Made by a program: the position numbers and the translations under genes. The notes under the pieces are model-generated. The model saw only the letters and a program-made list of their open reading frames with translations. It ran no database searches and was not told the origin of the DNA. DNA of 38,931 nt from a virus. The stretch spans positions 1 to 38,931 of the IMG/VR virus record IMGVR_UViG_3300007734_000670. One strand, written 5' to 3'. This document shows, piece after piece, positions 15,761 to 24,480 of this stretch (within the stretch, counting starts at the first letter, position 1; each line of letters starts with the position of its first letter).

Positions 15761-16110
15761 TGGAAACGCGCTGGCAGACCGCCTTCGAGGGTTCCAGGCT
15801 TTTCGATGCCCTGGTCAAGGAAGAGACGGCAAGCCGCACCCATGCCCGCGCGGATGCGCTGGCTGACCATCTCAACGCCATGGCGGCTGCCATCGCCGAC
15901 CAGGCCAAGGTCTCAGCCGAACAGGCGGCAGTGATCGCCGACCTCACGGCAAAGCTGGCCGCGCAGGGCGAGGCGCTGGCCGTCCTGTCCAAAACCCAGG
16001 CCGCAGCGATGGCCGCCGGCTTCGATGGCCTGAAGGCGGTGCTGATGGCGCCGGTGGAACTCTCGATCGACAAGAACGGCACGAAGCGCGCCCGCCGGGT
16101 GGTGAAGTAG
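15757..16110 (+). CDS. Small helical virion-region protein
   Basis: A 117-residue protein starting with two consecutive ATG codons (15757 and 15760); the first overlaps the previous stop. Residues about 30-85 are Ala/Gln/Leu-rich and predicted to form a long coiled coil (SAEQAAVIADLTAKLAAQGE). The C-terminus is strongly basic (KNGTKRARRVVK). No known domain. The combination of coiled coil and basic tail could bind DNA or an acidic virion surface, which is inference only. It starts a run of small virion-type genes inserted between internal virion genes. Confidence 0.6.
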   Translation: MMETRWQTAFEGSRLFDALVKEETASRTHARADALADHLNAMAAAIADQAKVSAEQAAVIADLTAKLAAQGEALAVLSKTQAAAMAAGFDGLKAVLMAPVELSIDKNGTKRARRVVK

Positions 16111-16521
16111 ATGGCCGTCCAGTATTCCGTCGCCGTCCGGAACGCCCGCCTTGACGTGATCGAGACGACCGTAGGCGCGTCGCCGATCCTGACCATTCGT
16201 TCTGGCGCCCCGCCGGCCAATTGTGCGGCGGCCAACAGCGGCACCGTGATTGCAACCCTGACCCTGCCTGCTGACTGGATGGCGGCTGCGGCTGCCGGCG
16301 TCGCCAGCAAGAGCGGCACATGGTCGGATGCGAGCGCGGACAACACCGGCACGCCGGGCCACTACCGCATCCACGACTCGACGGGCACGACCTGCCATGA
16401 GCAGGGCACCGTTACCTTCACCGCAGGAGGCGGCGACATGACCGTGGATGTCTCCGGCTCGATCACCGCCGGGCAGAGCTTCACCGTCAACACCTACACC
16501 AAAACCGCAGGAAACGCATAA
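16111..16521 (+). CDS. Conserved small phage virion protein
   Basis: A 136-residue protein beginning MAVQYSVAVRNARLDVIETT, with an ILTIRSGAPP stretch and an LTLPADWMAAAAAG stretch. I recall this pattern as a conserved hypothetical in many podovirus and siphovirus late clusters. It is rich in Thr, Ser and Gly, with predicted beta strands and a single cysteine pair (about 31 and 92). The start follows TAG directly (TAGATG). A minor capsid or tail decoration role is likely but unproven. Confidence 0.6.
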   Translation: MAVQYSVAVRNARLDVIETTVGASPILTIRSGAPPANCAAANSGTVIATLTLPADWMAAAAAGVASKSGTWSDASADNTGTPGHYRIHDSTGTTCHEQGTVTFTAGGGDMTVDVSGSITAGQSFTVNTYTKTAGNA

Positions 16522-17096
16522 TGGCTGTTCAATTCTATCGCGCCCCGCTCGTTGTCGGAGCAACCGACGGCCCGACGCTTTCCGCCGCTGCCGCCGCGTC
16601 CTGTATCCCCACGGCAAGCCGCCTCATCCTCCCAAACAATTACTGGTATGTCGGCAAGACAATCCAGATCACGATGGGCGGTCGCATTTCGTGCGCGGTC
16701 ACCACGCCGGGCACGGCCCGCCTGGACTTCCGCACCGGGCCGTCCGGCACCATCGTCGCCTACGATACCGGCGCCATGAACCTCAACATCGTCGCCAAGA
16801 CGACGGTGCCGTGGTGGTTCGACCTGGTCCTGACGTGCCGCGCGGTAGGCACCGGCACCACGACCACGCTGTTCGGGTTCGGCCGGTTTACCTCGGAAGC
16901 CGTGATCGCCTCGCCGCTTCCGACCGTTGGCGGTGTCGGCGTCCTGCTGTCGTCGGGCGGCGCGGTCGGTGGCCCGCCGGCTGTGGGCACCGGCTTCGAC
17001 AACACGGCAGCCAACGCGATTGACATGTTCTTCACCCAGACCGTCGCGACCGGCCAGTTCATCGTCCACAACTACATCGTCGAGGAACTGAACTAA
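16521..17096 (+). CDS. Beta-rich virion protein of unknown function
   Basis: A 191-residue protein with Gly/Thr-rich strands (LPNNYWYVGKTIQITMGGRI, and VGTGTTTTLFGFGRFTSEA) and no predicted helix of note. The pattern, a jelly-roll-like run with an aromatic FFTQTVATGQFIVHNYIVEE end, is one I recall from small phage proteins usually labelled hypothetical. Its start overlaps the previous stop (TAATG). It probably lies on the virion surface. I cannot assign a specific function. Confidence 0.6.
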   Translation: MAVQFYRAPLVVGATDGPTLSAAAAASCIPTASRLILPNNYWYVGKTIQITMGGRISCAVTTPGTARLDFRTGPSGTIVAYDTGAMNLNIVAKTTVPWWFDLVLTCRAVGTGTTTTLFGFGRFTSEAVIASPLPTVGGVGVLLSSGGAVGGPPAVGTGFDNTAANAIDMFFTQTVATGQFIVHNYIVEELN

Positions 17097-17434
17097 TGCC
17101 GATTGCCGCCAATGCTCTCGGGCGTGCGGCGACAAAGGCGACGCCTTTTGTGCGGAGCATCACAAACGGCCTGTCGTTCCGGCGCACGGTCTTCAGCACC
17201 AAGAACGAGCAGATCGTTGGCGTCTCGCGGGACAGTGCCGGCGCGGCCCTAGGTTCGTGCGTGGTCAAGCTATTCCGCACTACCAACGACGCCTTGGCCG
17301 CACAGGTGACGAGCGACGCCAGCGGCAACTTCACATTCAACAACCCCGGCAGCGGGCCGTTCTACATCGTCTGCTACAAGGCCGGCTCGCCTGACGTATC
17401 GGGGACGGGCCTTAACACCATCGTGGCCGTCTGA
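17096..17434 (+). CDS. Small protein with carboxypeptidase-regulatory-like (Ig-like) domain
   Basis: A 112-residue protein. The N-terminal 40 residues are basic and the rest resembles a CarboxypepD_reg-like beta sandwich: GVSRDSAGAALGSCVVKLFR, then VTSDASGNFTF, then GPFYIVCYKAGSPDVSGTG. Such single Ig-like modules occur on phage capsids and tails and may bind carbohydrate weakly. The gene is coupled at both ends (TAATG before, TGATG after). A role in adhesion is inference from the fold. Confidence 0.7.
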   Translation: MPIAANALGRAATKATPFVRSITNGLSFRRTVFSTKNEQIVGVSRDSAGAALGSCVVKLFRTTNDALAAQVTSDASGNFTFNNPGSGPFYIVCYKAGSPDVSGTGLNTIVAV

Positions 17435-18033
17435 TGGCCGGGAACGACGTCAACCTCTTTTCAGTCCCGAGCGATCCCGACCGTGACGATGTACGGCTGG
17501 GGCAAACGGTTTCGGGCGGCGCCGTCGTTGGCACGCTGACCGTCACCGAGGCGGACGACACCCTCTCCAGTGCGGCAACCGTGCCGATTGTGGCGGTGGC
17601 CTCGATCACCGAAGCCGACGATACGCTCGCCAGCACGTCCAGCGTCGCCGTGCAGGCGGTGGCGACCAGCACCGAGGCCGACGACACGCTGGCAAGCAAT
17701 GCCACCGTCATCGACCCGGCCGCGGCTGCGGCTGCGGACAGTGCCGGAGCGGGCACGCCCCGCAAGAGTCGCAAGCCACGCAACGGCCGGCGGAATGCTC
17801 CCAGGGTCGCGCCGACGCGCGCGCCATGGGTCGAGCCTCTGGTCTACGATCCCAAGGCGGCCAGGGCGGCGCAGGATCGCATGGGCAGGGCGATGGGCAA
17901 GCTGGCCGAAACCGGGTTCCCGTCGATGGCCAAGCCCGCACCGGCGCGCACGGCACAGGTTGTGGCGATGGTGCCCAAGGTCGCCGCGCCCACATGGAAC
18001 GACGAAGACATTCTGCTGCTGCTGGCGGCGTAG
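17434..18033 (+). CDS. Virion-region protein with three TEADDTL repeats and basic patch
   Basis: A 199-residue protein. Residues about 38-92 contain three imperfect repeats, each with the core TEADDTL followed by a Ser/Ala/Thr/Val-rich stretch. A basic patch rich in Arg, Lys and Pro (about 108-130, RKSRKPRNGRRNAPR) follows. The C-terminal part ends in a Leu-rich helix (EDILLLLAA). This repeat-linker-basic plan suggests an extended, Ca-like acidic repeat plus nucleic-acid or membrane-binding tail, but this is speculation. I recognise TEADDTL repeats as common in phage and bacterial hypothetical proteins. Function unknown. Confidence 0.6.
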   Translation: MAGNDVNLFSVPSDPDRDDVRLGQTVSGGAVVGTLTVTEADDTLSSAATVPIVAVASITEADDTLASTSSVAVQAVATSTEADDTLASNATVIDPAAAAAADSAGAGTPRKSRKPRNGRRNAPRVAPTRAPWVEPLVYDPKAARAAQDRMGRAMGKLAETGFPSMAKPAPARTAQVVAMVPKVAAPTWNDEDILLLLAA

Positions 18034-18042
18034 GAGAGAACG

Positions 18043-19908
18043 ATGGGCCTTCTCGACCTTCACGCGGCCCAGGCCGGCATCAACGAGCCGCCGCTGCAGA
18101 CACTGCCGCGCACCGTGGGCGAGCGGGTCGAGGCAACCTTCGGCGAGACCTTCGCGCCGGATCGGTATTTCACCATCAACCGCACCCGCCGCGAGATGTG
18201 GCAGCGGGCGGTCGACGAGCTGCATGGCGCGACGGGCGAAGCGCTGCCGAATCCCTACGGGGCCGTCACCCCCGCCGAGATGATGCGGCTCGGCAACCAG
18301 CCGGCCATCGAGACAGAGCGCCGCAACGCCATTATCGAGAAGGCGAGGGCCGCCCGCGAGACCAATCCAGACCTGTTCGATCCCGAGAACATCGACCGCT
18401 ACATCGGCGAGGAAGCAAACCGGCGCAGGGGCAGGGCCGCGAGCTACGAGGGCACTGGCAACGGCATCGTGAACTTTCTGGCCGCGGCCGGCCTGGAGAC
18501 CTTCACGCCACATGGCGTGGCGGGTCTGGTATTGCCGGCCACGCGGCTGCCGGGCGCCGCGGCTTCCGCCGTCGGCCGCACCTTCCTCGGCAACGTCGGT
18601 CGCGAGGCAGTATTCCAGGCCGGAGCCAATGCCGCGCTGCAGGCCGGCGCCGAAGGTCTCGACTATCTCAGCCGCAGCGAGACCGGCACGGCGCAGAGCC
18701 TGGGCGAGGTTGTGACCAACATTGCCGGGGCGGCCGTCATTGGCGGCGCCATCGGTGGCGGCGTCCGCGCGCTTCACCTGAAATGGCTGGGCCTGCCGGA
18801 GAAGATCCGGGCCGATGCCCCGATCGAGGTCCGCGACGCCTTCCGGGTGATCGAGGCGGAAACGCTCTACAGCGGACAGAACCGGCTGGGCGTCGATCCG
18901 CTGCTGCATGAGCGCTACCAGGGCAACGCCATGGATGCCGTGATGCGCGGCCGGCCGGTGGAACTGGCCGACCTCGGGCGCACCGCCGACACGCCGATGA
19001 CGGCGCTGGGCCGCGTGCTGCAGATGACGCCGGACGAGATCAGGGTGCAGGGTCTGGAAGGTCTCGGCAATGCCATGGATCGGGTGCGGGCCCTACCCGA
19101 CCGGGAACTGGAAAGCGTTGCCCGCGAGATCGCGCCACGACCCTTCGAGCGCCTGGACAAGATCGAAGCCGACCTGTCGGCCGCCCGCGCCCGCATTGCC
19201 GAGCTTGAGAGCGGCCGGCAGTCGGTGGCAGACCTGCTTGATCCCGAGACGGCGATGCGCCTGCAGGACATCGAGCAGGATCTGGCGGCCCCGGCGCTTA
19301 CCCGCAAGCAGCGGACGGCGCTGGAGCAGGAACGCGACATGATCATGCAGTCGGTCGACCCCAAGGACCGGCTGCCGAAAGAACTGGAAAAGAAGACCCG
19401 CGCCGAACGCACGGAAGTCGAGAAGCAGATCGTCAAGCTGGAGGCCGCCCGCGAGGAGGCCGCAGCCAGGGGGCAGGAGGCCGTGTACGACCTTCGCCGC
19501 AAGCTCGACCGCTATGCCTATGCCCCGGGCTTTGAATGGGCGGGAGCGCCGGGCCAGAAAATGGGCGCCGAGCCGATCGCCAAGGACCTTGGCTTCAAGG
19601 CGCCGGCCGATCTCGGGCTGGCTATCGCCAAGGCCGACGTTCTGCGCCAGGCCCGCATGCTGCGCGAATTCGGAATCGGTGAGGCGCCACGCGCGCCCAC
19701 GGCAGACACCGCAGCGCCCGCCGCCGCCCTGACACCGGAGCAGACCGCTGCGCTGAAGACCGAGACCGCCCGGCTGGTCGAGGCCAATCCCCAGCTCGAG
19801 GTCGAGATCAACGGCAGGATCATGTCGGCCTCCAAGGCGATGGAAGAAGCCGACCGCCTGGATCGCGACGCGACCGCCGCCATCAAGTGTGCCGTGGGGA
19901 GCCTGTAA
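18043..19908 (+). CDS. Large internal virion protein
   Basis: A 621-residue protein. It contains a Gly/Ala-rich hydrophobic region (about 145-240, including AVIGGAIGGGVRALHLKW) that could insert in a membrane, long charged helices (about 360-500), and an Ala/Pro-rich C-terminus. The layout resembles the mid-sized ejection proteins of T7-like podoviruses. It follows AGGAGA at 18032 and precedes another large internal protein. No enzyme motif seen; the transglycosylase lies in the 12701 gene. Names such as gp15-like are tentative because these proteins diverge strongly. Confidence 0.7.
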   Translation: MGLLDLHAAQAGINEPPLQTLPRTVGERVEATFGETFAPDRYFTINRTRREMWQRAVDELHGATGEALPNPYGAVTPAEMMRLGNQPAIETERRNAIIEKARAARETNPDLFDPENIDRYIGEEANRRRGRAASYEGTGNGIVNFLAAAGLETFTPHGVAGLVLPATRLPGAAASAVGRTFLGNVGREAVFQAGANAALQAGAEGLDYLSRSETGTAQSLGEVVTNIAGAAVIGGAIGGGVRALHLKWLGLPEKIRADAPIEVRDAFRVIEAETLYSGQNRLGVDPLLHERYQGNAMDAVMRGRPVELADLGRTADTPMTALGRVLQMTPDEIRVQGLEGLGNAMDRVRALPDRELESVAREIAPRPFERLDKIEADLSAARARIAELESGRQSVADLLDPETAMRLQDIEQDLAAPALTRKQRTALEQERDMIMQSVDPKDRLPKELEKKTRAERTEVEKQIVKLEAAREEAAARGQEAVYDLRRKLDRYAYAPGFEWAGAPGQKMGAEPIAKDLGFKAPADLGLAIAKADVLRQARMLREFGIGEAPRAPTADTAAPAAALTPEQTAALKTETARLVEANPQLEVEINGRIMSASKAMEEADRLDRDATAAIKCAVGSL

Positions 19909-22403
19909 TGAGCATTGAAGACTGCCTGGCAGCCGCGGTGAAAGCCGGGACTCTTTCCAAGGACGGGGCCGAGGAATACGCCCGCAGGATGGGCGATGCC
20001 GAAAAGCTGGCGGCCGAGCGCGGCATGGACGGCCCCTCGGCCTATATTTTTGCCGTCAGTGAGGCGGCCAAGCGGATGGAAGCCCGGGCAACGGCAACCC
20101 GCACCCAGGTGGCCATGAGCATTCTCGCCATCGACCGTGTCTGGGCCGACGCGAACCAGCACGGCAACGGCCTGTTCAGGGGGCTGGAAACCGTTTTCGG
20201 CCAGAACGTGCGGGGTGGCGGTACGGGCTCGTCGATCGAGGCCCGGCGCTTCGCCCTGTTGGGCGCGATGCAAAGCCAGCTCAGCGACTTCCTCGACGAT
20301 ATCCGCAGCCGCAAGGTCGGCCTCGACCAGAACACGATCCTGCCGCGCCACACCGTGAGCGCACTCTACGGCCGGAACGTCAGCGACCCTGCTGCGGCGG
20401 ACGCCGCCAGGGCCTGGACCAAGACCATCGACTGGTGGGTCGGGCGCATGCGCGAGGCCGGCGTGCCGATCGGCAAGCTGGAGGACTGGAGGCTGCCCCA
20501 GCATTTCGACTCGCTGGCGGTGAAGGCCTTGGGCGAGGACGGCTTTGTCGGCCAGATGGAAAGCTGGTGGCGCGAAGGCAAGCTCGGCATGCGCGACTGG
20601 GCGGCCGACGGCGAGGCGATGATGCGGCCCGGTGTCGACGACGACCGCGTGCGGGACATCCTGCGCGGGGCCTACAACAACATCACCACGAACGGTGCCG
20701 CCTCTATCGAGCCCGGCGCCGTGCGCACCACCACGATGGCCGACCGATACGGCCGGCGCCGCGCCTTCGAGTGGACCTCCGACGAGGCGTGGCTGGAATT
20801 CAACAAGACGCTGGGCGTCGGCGACGATGCGATCGGCGAACTGATGATCCGGCATCTCGACCGCATGGCGCGGGATCTCTCCCTGGCGCAGACCTTGGGG
20901 CCGGACCCCGACCGGGCCGCCCAGACGCTGATCCAGATGGGACGCAAGGCCGGTCTCAGCGACCGCCGCCTCGGCAACCTGGAAGACATCTACTTCCACA
21001 GCTCCGGCAAGGCCGCGACGCCGGTATCCGAGGCCTTTGCGCTGGCAGGGCAGGGCATCCGCTCCGGCCTCGCCTCGGTGCAGCTTGGCGGCGCGGTTCT
21101 TTCCGCCCCGACCGACTTCGCCTTTACCAACGCGACGGCCGCGTGGAACGGCCTCGACATGACCAAGATCATGTCGGGCTACGTGGCCGGCCTCAATCCG
21201 TCGAACAAGGCCGACCGGCTGACGGCGATGCGCCGCGGCCTGATCCTCGAAAACGGCCTGCGCGGTCTGCACGATGCGGCCCGCGACGCGATCTCCGACA
21301 CTTTGGCACGTTCGGGCACCGGGGCCTCGCTCGAGACGGCGCTTTCGGGGGCGGCCCGAATCGCCGGGCGGGCGGCCGAGGTCGTGATGCGGGCTCAGGG
21401 CCTCGCGCATCATACCCAGAACCTGCGCAACGTGTTCGGCCTGGAATTCCAGGCGCACTGGTTCGACATGGCCGGCAAGGACATGGCCGGACTGAAGGGC
21501 GTCGACCGGCGCACGCTGAAGCGCTACGGCATCACCGCCGACGAATGGGACATCCTGCGCACCAAGGCCAAGGATCGCGGCTTTCTCGATCCGGCCCGCC
21601 TGGTCAACGAGGGCACAGCCGCCGAACGAGAGGCCGGCCTGAAGATGCTGGGCGCCATCGCAATCGAGCAGCGCATCGCCGTTCCCGAGGCCAACGTGGT
21701 TACGCGGGCCTTCTGGATGGGCCAGACGCGGCCCGGCACGGTGACCGGCGAGTTCATGCGCGGTGCCCTGCAATACAAGGGCTTCGCGATGTCGGCCGGC
21801 CTGATGCACGGCTGGCGCATGGTCGAATCGCTGATGGACAAGGAAGGCCAGATGTTCCGGGGGCAGTACATGGCCTCGCTCGTTATCCAGGCCACAGTGA
21901 TGGGGGCACTCGCGCTGCAGCTCAAGAACATCGCCAACGGCAAGGACCCGGAGCCGATGTTCTCCGACAAGAATCCGCTGTTCTGGGCCAAAGCCGCGGC
22001 GCAGGGGGGCGCAGGCGGCATCATTGGCGACCAGATCAAGGCGATGTTCCAGACCAAGAGCACCGGCGATGCGGCGCGCTTGCTGTCGCCGACCGGGGCG
22101 CTGGGCCTCGATCTCGCGGCGTTCCTGGGCGGCAACGTCAGCCAGAGCCTGGCCGGCGAGAAATCCAACACCGGCCGCGAGGCGGTGAACCTGCTGCGCA
22201 AGTACACGCCCGAGGTCTTCTACATGCGGCTGGCGACCGACCGGCTGGTCTGGGACACGCTGCAGAAGTGGTCCGACCCCGAAGCCGCCAGCACCTTCAG
22301 CCGGATGGAGGAGCGCGCCCGCAAGGAGCAGGGGACGCGCTTTTGGTGGCGGCCTGGCACCGCCGACCCGCGCGCGCCGGACTTGGGTCGCGCCCTGCAA
22401 TAG
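19908..22403 (+). CDS. Large internal virion protein (gp16-like C-terminal region)
   Basis: An 831-residue, mainly helical protein. ATG 19908 shares a base with the previous TAA and has GGGGAG upstream, so it is preferred over an upstream in-frame codon at 19887. Segments such as FWMGQTRPGTVTGEFMRGAL and YKGFAMSAGLMHGWRMVES, near residues 600-650, resemble the C-terminal half of large podovirus internal proteins ejected across the cell envelope. There is a hydrophobic Ala/Leu stretch around 660-680. It ends the late rightward gene block, before an intergenic change of gene type. No catalytic motif recognised. Confidence 0.75.
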   Translation: MSIEDCLAAAVKAGTLSKDGAEEYARRMGDAEKLAAERGMDGPSAYIFAVSEAAKRMEARATATRTQVAMSILAIDRVWADANQHGNGLFRGLETVFGQNVRGGGTGSSIEARRFALLGAMQSQLSDFLDDIRSRKVGLDQNTILPRHTVSALYGRNVSDPAAADAARAWTKTIDWWVGRMREAGVPIGKLEDWRLPQHFDSLAVKALGEDGFVGQMESWWREGKLGMRDWAADGEAMMRPGVDDDRVRDILRGAYNNITTNGAASIEPGAVRTTTMADRYGRRRAFEWTSDEAWLEFNKTLGVGDDAIGELMIRHLDRMARDLSLAQTLGPDPDRAAQTLIQMGRKAGLSDRRLGNLEDIYFHSSGKAATPVSEAFALAGQGIRSGLASVQLGGAVLSAPTDFAFTNATAAWNGLDMTKIMSGYVAGLNPSNKADRLTAMRRGLILENGLRGLHDAARDAISDTLARSGTGASLETALSGAARIAGRAAEVVMRAQGLAHHTQNLRNVFGLEFQAHWFDMAGKDMAGLKGVDRRTLKRYGITADEWDILRTKAKDRGFLDPARLVNEGTAAEREAGLKMLGAIAIEQRIAVPEANVVTRAFWMGQTRPGTVTGEFMRGALQYKGFAMSAGLMHGWRMVESLMDKEGQMFRGQYMASLVIQATVMGALALQLKNIANGKDPEPMFSDKNPLFWAKAAAQGGAGGIIGDQIKAMFQTKSTGDAARLLSPTGALGLDLAAFLGGNVSQSLAGEKSNTGREAVNLLRKYTPEVFYMRLATDRLVWDTLQKWSDPEAASTFSRMEERARKEQGTRFWWRPGTADPRAPDLGRALQ

Positions 22404-22411
22404 GGTAGGAC

Positions 22412-22431
22412 TCCTCCGGGGCACGGGAGGA
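22412..22431 (+). promoter_or_regulatory. Inverted repeat pairing with the ribosome-binding site of the secreted Rap1a-like gene
   Basis: TCCTCC at 22412-22417 is the exact complement of GGAGGA at 22426-22431, with an 8-base loop. GGAGG here is the ribosome-binding site of the gene starting at 22435. Seen in the sequence: exact six-base complementarity. Inferred: folding of the RNA would hide the site and lower translation. No run of T follows, so it is not a typical terminator. Confidence 0.5.
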
Positions 22432-22434
22432 ACG

Positions 22435-22812
22435 ATGAAGCGACTTCTGGTCGCGATGCTGCTGCTGGCCACGCCGGCACAAGGACAAGACAACAGCGGG
22501 CTGCTGACGGGCAACGGCTATCTGGCCGCGTGCACCGCCGACGACCCGATCAGCCCCGCGATCTGCATGCAATACACACTCGGCATGGATAACATGCTGT
22601 TGAGGCTGCAGCTCGGTGGTTACACAAAGGCGCTGGAATGTTCGCCCGACCAGACGACCGGTCGGCAGAAGAAGGATGTTTTTGTCGCCTGGCTCAAGGA
22701 GCACCCGGCGCTTCGGCACCTTATGTCGGCTGGCCTCTATCTGATGGCCTTACAGGCGGCCTGGCCGTGTCCGCCCGATCGTGCGCTGCCACCCGTCGAC
22801 AAGAAGATGTAG
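22435..22812 (+). CDS. Secreted Rap1a/Tai-like protein
   Basis: A 125-residue protein with a signal peptide (residues 1-17, basic start, Leu-rich core, AQG end). The mature part resembles the Rap1a/Tai immunity fold: GNGYLAAC near residue 28, CSPDQTTGRQKKDVFVAWLKE near 69, HPALRH, and a final AWPCPP. Four cysteines (33, 44, 69, 112) would form two disulfides in the periplasm. In bacteria such proteins neutralise type VI amidase toxins. On this phage it lies between the late block and the integrase, typical of an added (moron) gene. It may alter the lysogen's envelope or protect against wall hydrolases. It has a strong GGAGG site hidden in an inverted repeat. Confidence 0.7.
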   Translation: MKRLLVAMLLLATPAQGQDNSGLLTGNGYLAACTADDPISPAICMQYTLGMDNMLLRLQLGGYTKALECSPDQTTGRQKKDVFVAWLKEHPALRHLMSAGLYLMALQAAWPCPPDRALPPVDKKM

Positions 22813-23237
22813 GCGCCAGATCGCGCCGCTGATCCCGCGCGGGGCGACCATCCAGTAGCACAACCCGCGAGCGCCTAGTCTGGGGGGCGGCGCGGTAGGC
22901 AAATCCGGCCGCCTGTGAGGCATGGCAAGGGCGGCTGGCACACTCGGCCATCCGGAGCGGATCACGCCACGCGGGCAGATTTCCGGCCTTGGCTGTGCCC
23001 GGTGTGTGCCACGAGTCAATCCGACCCAAGCCCGCCCGCCATTTCCATCCCGACGGCTACCGGTTGGAGGCTTACACCAAGTCTTCCCGGTAGCGCCCAA
23101 ACCTCCATAAACTGGCCTGATCTGGCCTTGCCGTTTGCCCGGTTCTTCCCGCACCATCCCGCCGCGGCATGCCGGCACTGCGACGCCAGTGTGCCGAAAG
23201 GGAGGACTGTGACACGGGCACAGTGCCGGGAGGGGGA
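22813..23237. other. Intergenic region upstream of integrase, probable attP location
   Basis: About 425 bases without a supported gene. The attP site normally lies beside the integrase, so it is expected here or just upstream. Visible structure: an inverted repeat GCTACCGG (23056-23063) and CCGGTAGC (23087-23094), flanked in part by TGGAGG (23065-23070) and CCTCCA (23102-23107); and GGCACTG (23173-23179) with CAGTGCC (23221-23227) around the integrase leader. No complete tRNA and no clear tRNA 3' half was recognised. The exact core cannot be set without a host junction. Confidence 0.5.
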
Positions 23238-24269
23238 ATGGCGACGTTTCGACAGCGCGGGAGCCGCTGGCAGGCGATCATACGCCGGGTGGACCTGAAG
23301 GCCAGCAAGAGCTTCGATCGGCTGGTGGACGCCAGATCCTGGGCCAGGGCGCTGGAGCGGGAGGCGGACCTTGGCGGCACGATGCCGGGCAAGATGGCCG
23401 GCACGCTGAAGTCGGTGATCGAGCGCTACGAGCGGGAGTTGTGGCCGACCAAACGGTGGGGCGACTCCAAGGCGCACGAGCTGGTGGTGTTGAATCGCGA
23501 CCTCGGCAGCCGGCTTCTGTCCGACCTCACCAGGGCCACGGTGGTCAACTACGTCCGGGGGCTCTCAATTTCCCCCGCCGGCGTCTCGACCAGGCTATCC
23601 TACCTGCGCGAGGTCCTGAAGACGGCGCGCGACCTGTGGTCGATGCGGGTGCCGCTGGCCGAGGTCGATGACGCGATCGCCGTCGCCTACCGCCAGAAGA
23701 TCGCCGGACGCTCCCAGGCGCGGACGCGTCGGCCGACGGAGGACGAATTAAGGAAGATCATCGCCCATGCCGAGCGCCGGCAAGGCGCCACGATCGACCT
23801 GGCACCCGTCGTCCGCATCCTGTCCGTGCTGCCGCTGCGCATGGGCGAGCTGATCGGCATCCAGTGGGACGATCTCGACGAGAAGCGGCGGACAGTCATC
23901 CTGCGGGGGCGGAAGCATCCCGACCGGCGCATCAAGGAGGCGAGCGTCGAGGAGGTGCCGCTGATTGCGTTTGGCGACATCGACACGTTCGCGCTGATCT
24001 CCGGCCGGCCGCGCTACCTGCCGAGCCCGTTCCCCTACAAGGCGGCGAGCGTGACGGCGGCATTCGCCATGGCGGCCCTGCGGTGCGGCGTCGTCGATCT
24101 TCATCTGCACGATCTGCGGGCGCACGCGCTGTCGTCACTGCTCGAGGCGGGCGTGCCGATCCCGCAGGTGGCGTTGATCAGCGGGCACCGGAACTGGAAG
24201 GTCCTGCAAAGAAATTATGCACGGCTCGATCCGGCCTCGGTGCACGACGCGATCAAGCGGCTGTCCTGA
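23238..24269 (+). CDS. int: Tyrosine integrase
   Basis: A 343-residue site-specific recombinase that inserts and, with an excision factor, removes the phage from the host chromosome. Residues 1-45 form a small arm-binding-type N-terminal domain (MATFRQRGSRWQAIIRRVDL), residues 55-140 a core-binding domain, and 165-340 the catalytic domain. Catalytic residues visible are R201 (LPLRMGEL), H291-x-x-R294 (HDLR), H317 (SGHRNW) and the nucleophile Y327 (RNYARL). ATG 23238 with GGGAGGGG upstream is preferred over 23169, because the protein then starts as family members do. It converges with and overlaps the excisionase-like gene by 17 bases. Confidence 0.93.
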   Translation: MATFRQRGSRWQAIIRRVDLKASKSFDRLVDARSWARALEREADLGGTMPGKMAGTLKSVIERYERELWPTKRWGDSKAHELVVLNRDLGSRLLSDLTRATVVNYVRGLSISPAGVSTRLSYLREVLKTARDLWSMRVPLAEVDDAIAVAYRQKIAGRSQARTRRPTEDELRKIIAHAERRQGATIDLAPVVRILSVLPLRMGELIGIQWDDLDEKRRTVILRGRKHPDRRIKEASVEEVPLIAFGDIDTFALISGRPRYLPSPFPYKAASVTAAFAMAALRCGVVDLHLHDLRAHALSSLLEAGVPIPQVALISGHRNWKVLQRNYARLDPASVHDAIKRLS

Positions 24270-24480
24270 CGGTGTGCCGCGCGAAATACTCGCGCACGCT
24301 GTCGGCCTTGAACAGGCGGCGATGGCCGACCTTGGTGAATTCTGGCAACTGGCTGTGCGGGCGGTTCTTCAGCGTCTTCACCGTGACCCCGAGCATGGCG
24401 GCGAAATCCTCCTCGGGGACATAGCCGAACTCCTTCAGCCATTCGATGCCGCGCGGATTCCTGGGTCGCGGTGCGGTCAT
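24253..24480 (-). CDS. Excisionase-like small HTH protein
   Basis: A 75-residue basic protein with a MerR/AlpA-type winged-helix pattern: YVPEEDFAAMLGVTVKTLKNR followed by FTKVGHRRLFKADSVREYFA. Such proteins bind DNA next to the integrase site and direct excision. It is the last gene of the leftward operon and its 3' end overlaps the integrase 3' end by 17 bases, so the two transcripts are antisense there. The start overlaps the small gene upstream (ATGA). An alternative role is a transcription regulator of integrase. Confidence 0.8.
   Translation of the reverse strand: MTAPRPRNPRGIEWLKEFGYVPEEDFAAMLGVTVKTLKNRPHSQLPEFTKVGHRRLFKADSVREYFARHTVRTAA

Noticed and set aside
22404-22434. Possible intrinsic terminator at the end of the late block
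   Set aside because: A stem exists, but there is no T-run and the 3' arm is the next gene's ribosome-binding site. A translational role is more likely.
22980-23045. Possible tRNA 3' half (GAGTCAATCC-like loop and a CCA end) in the attP region
   Set aside because: Only a weak resemblance to a T-arm. No matching acceptor or anticodon parts can be paired. Not reported as a tRNA.
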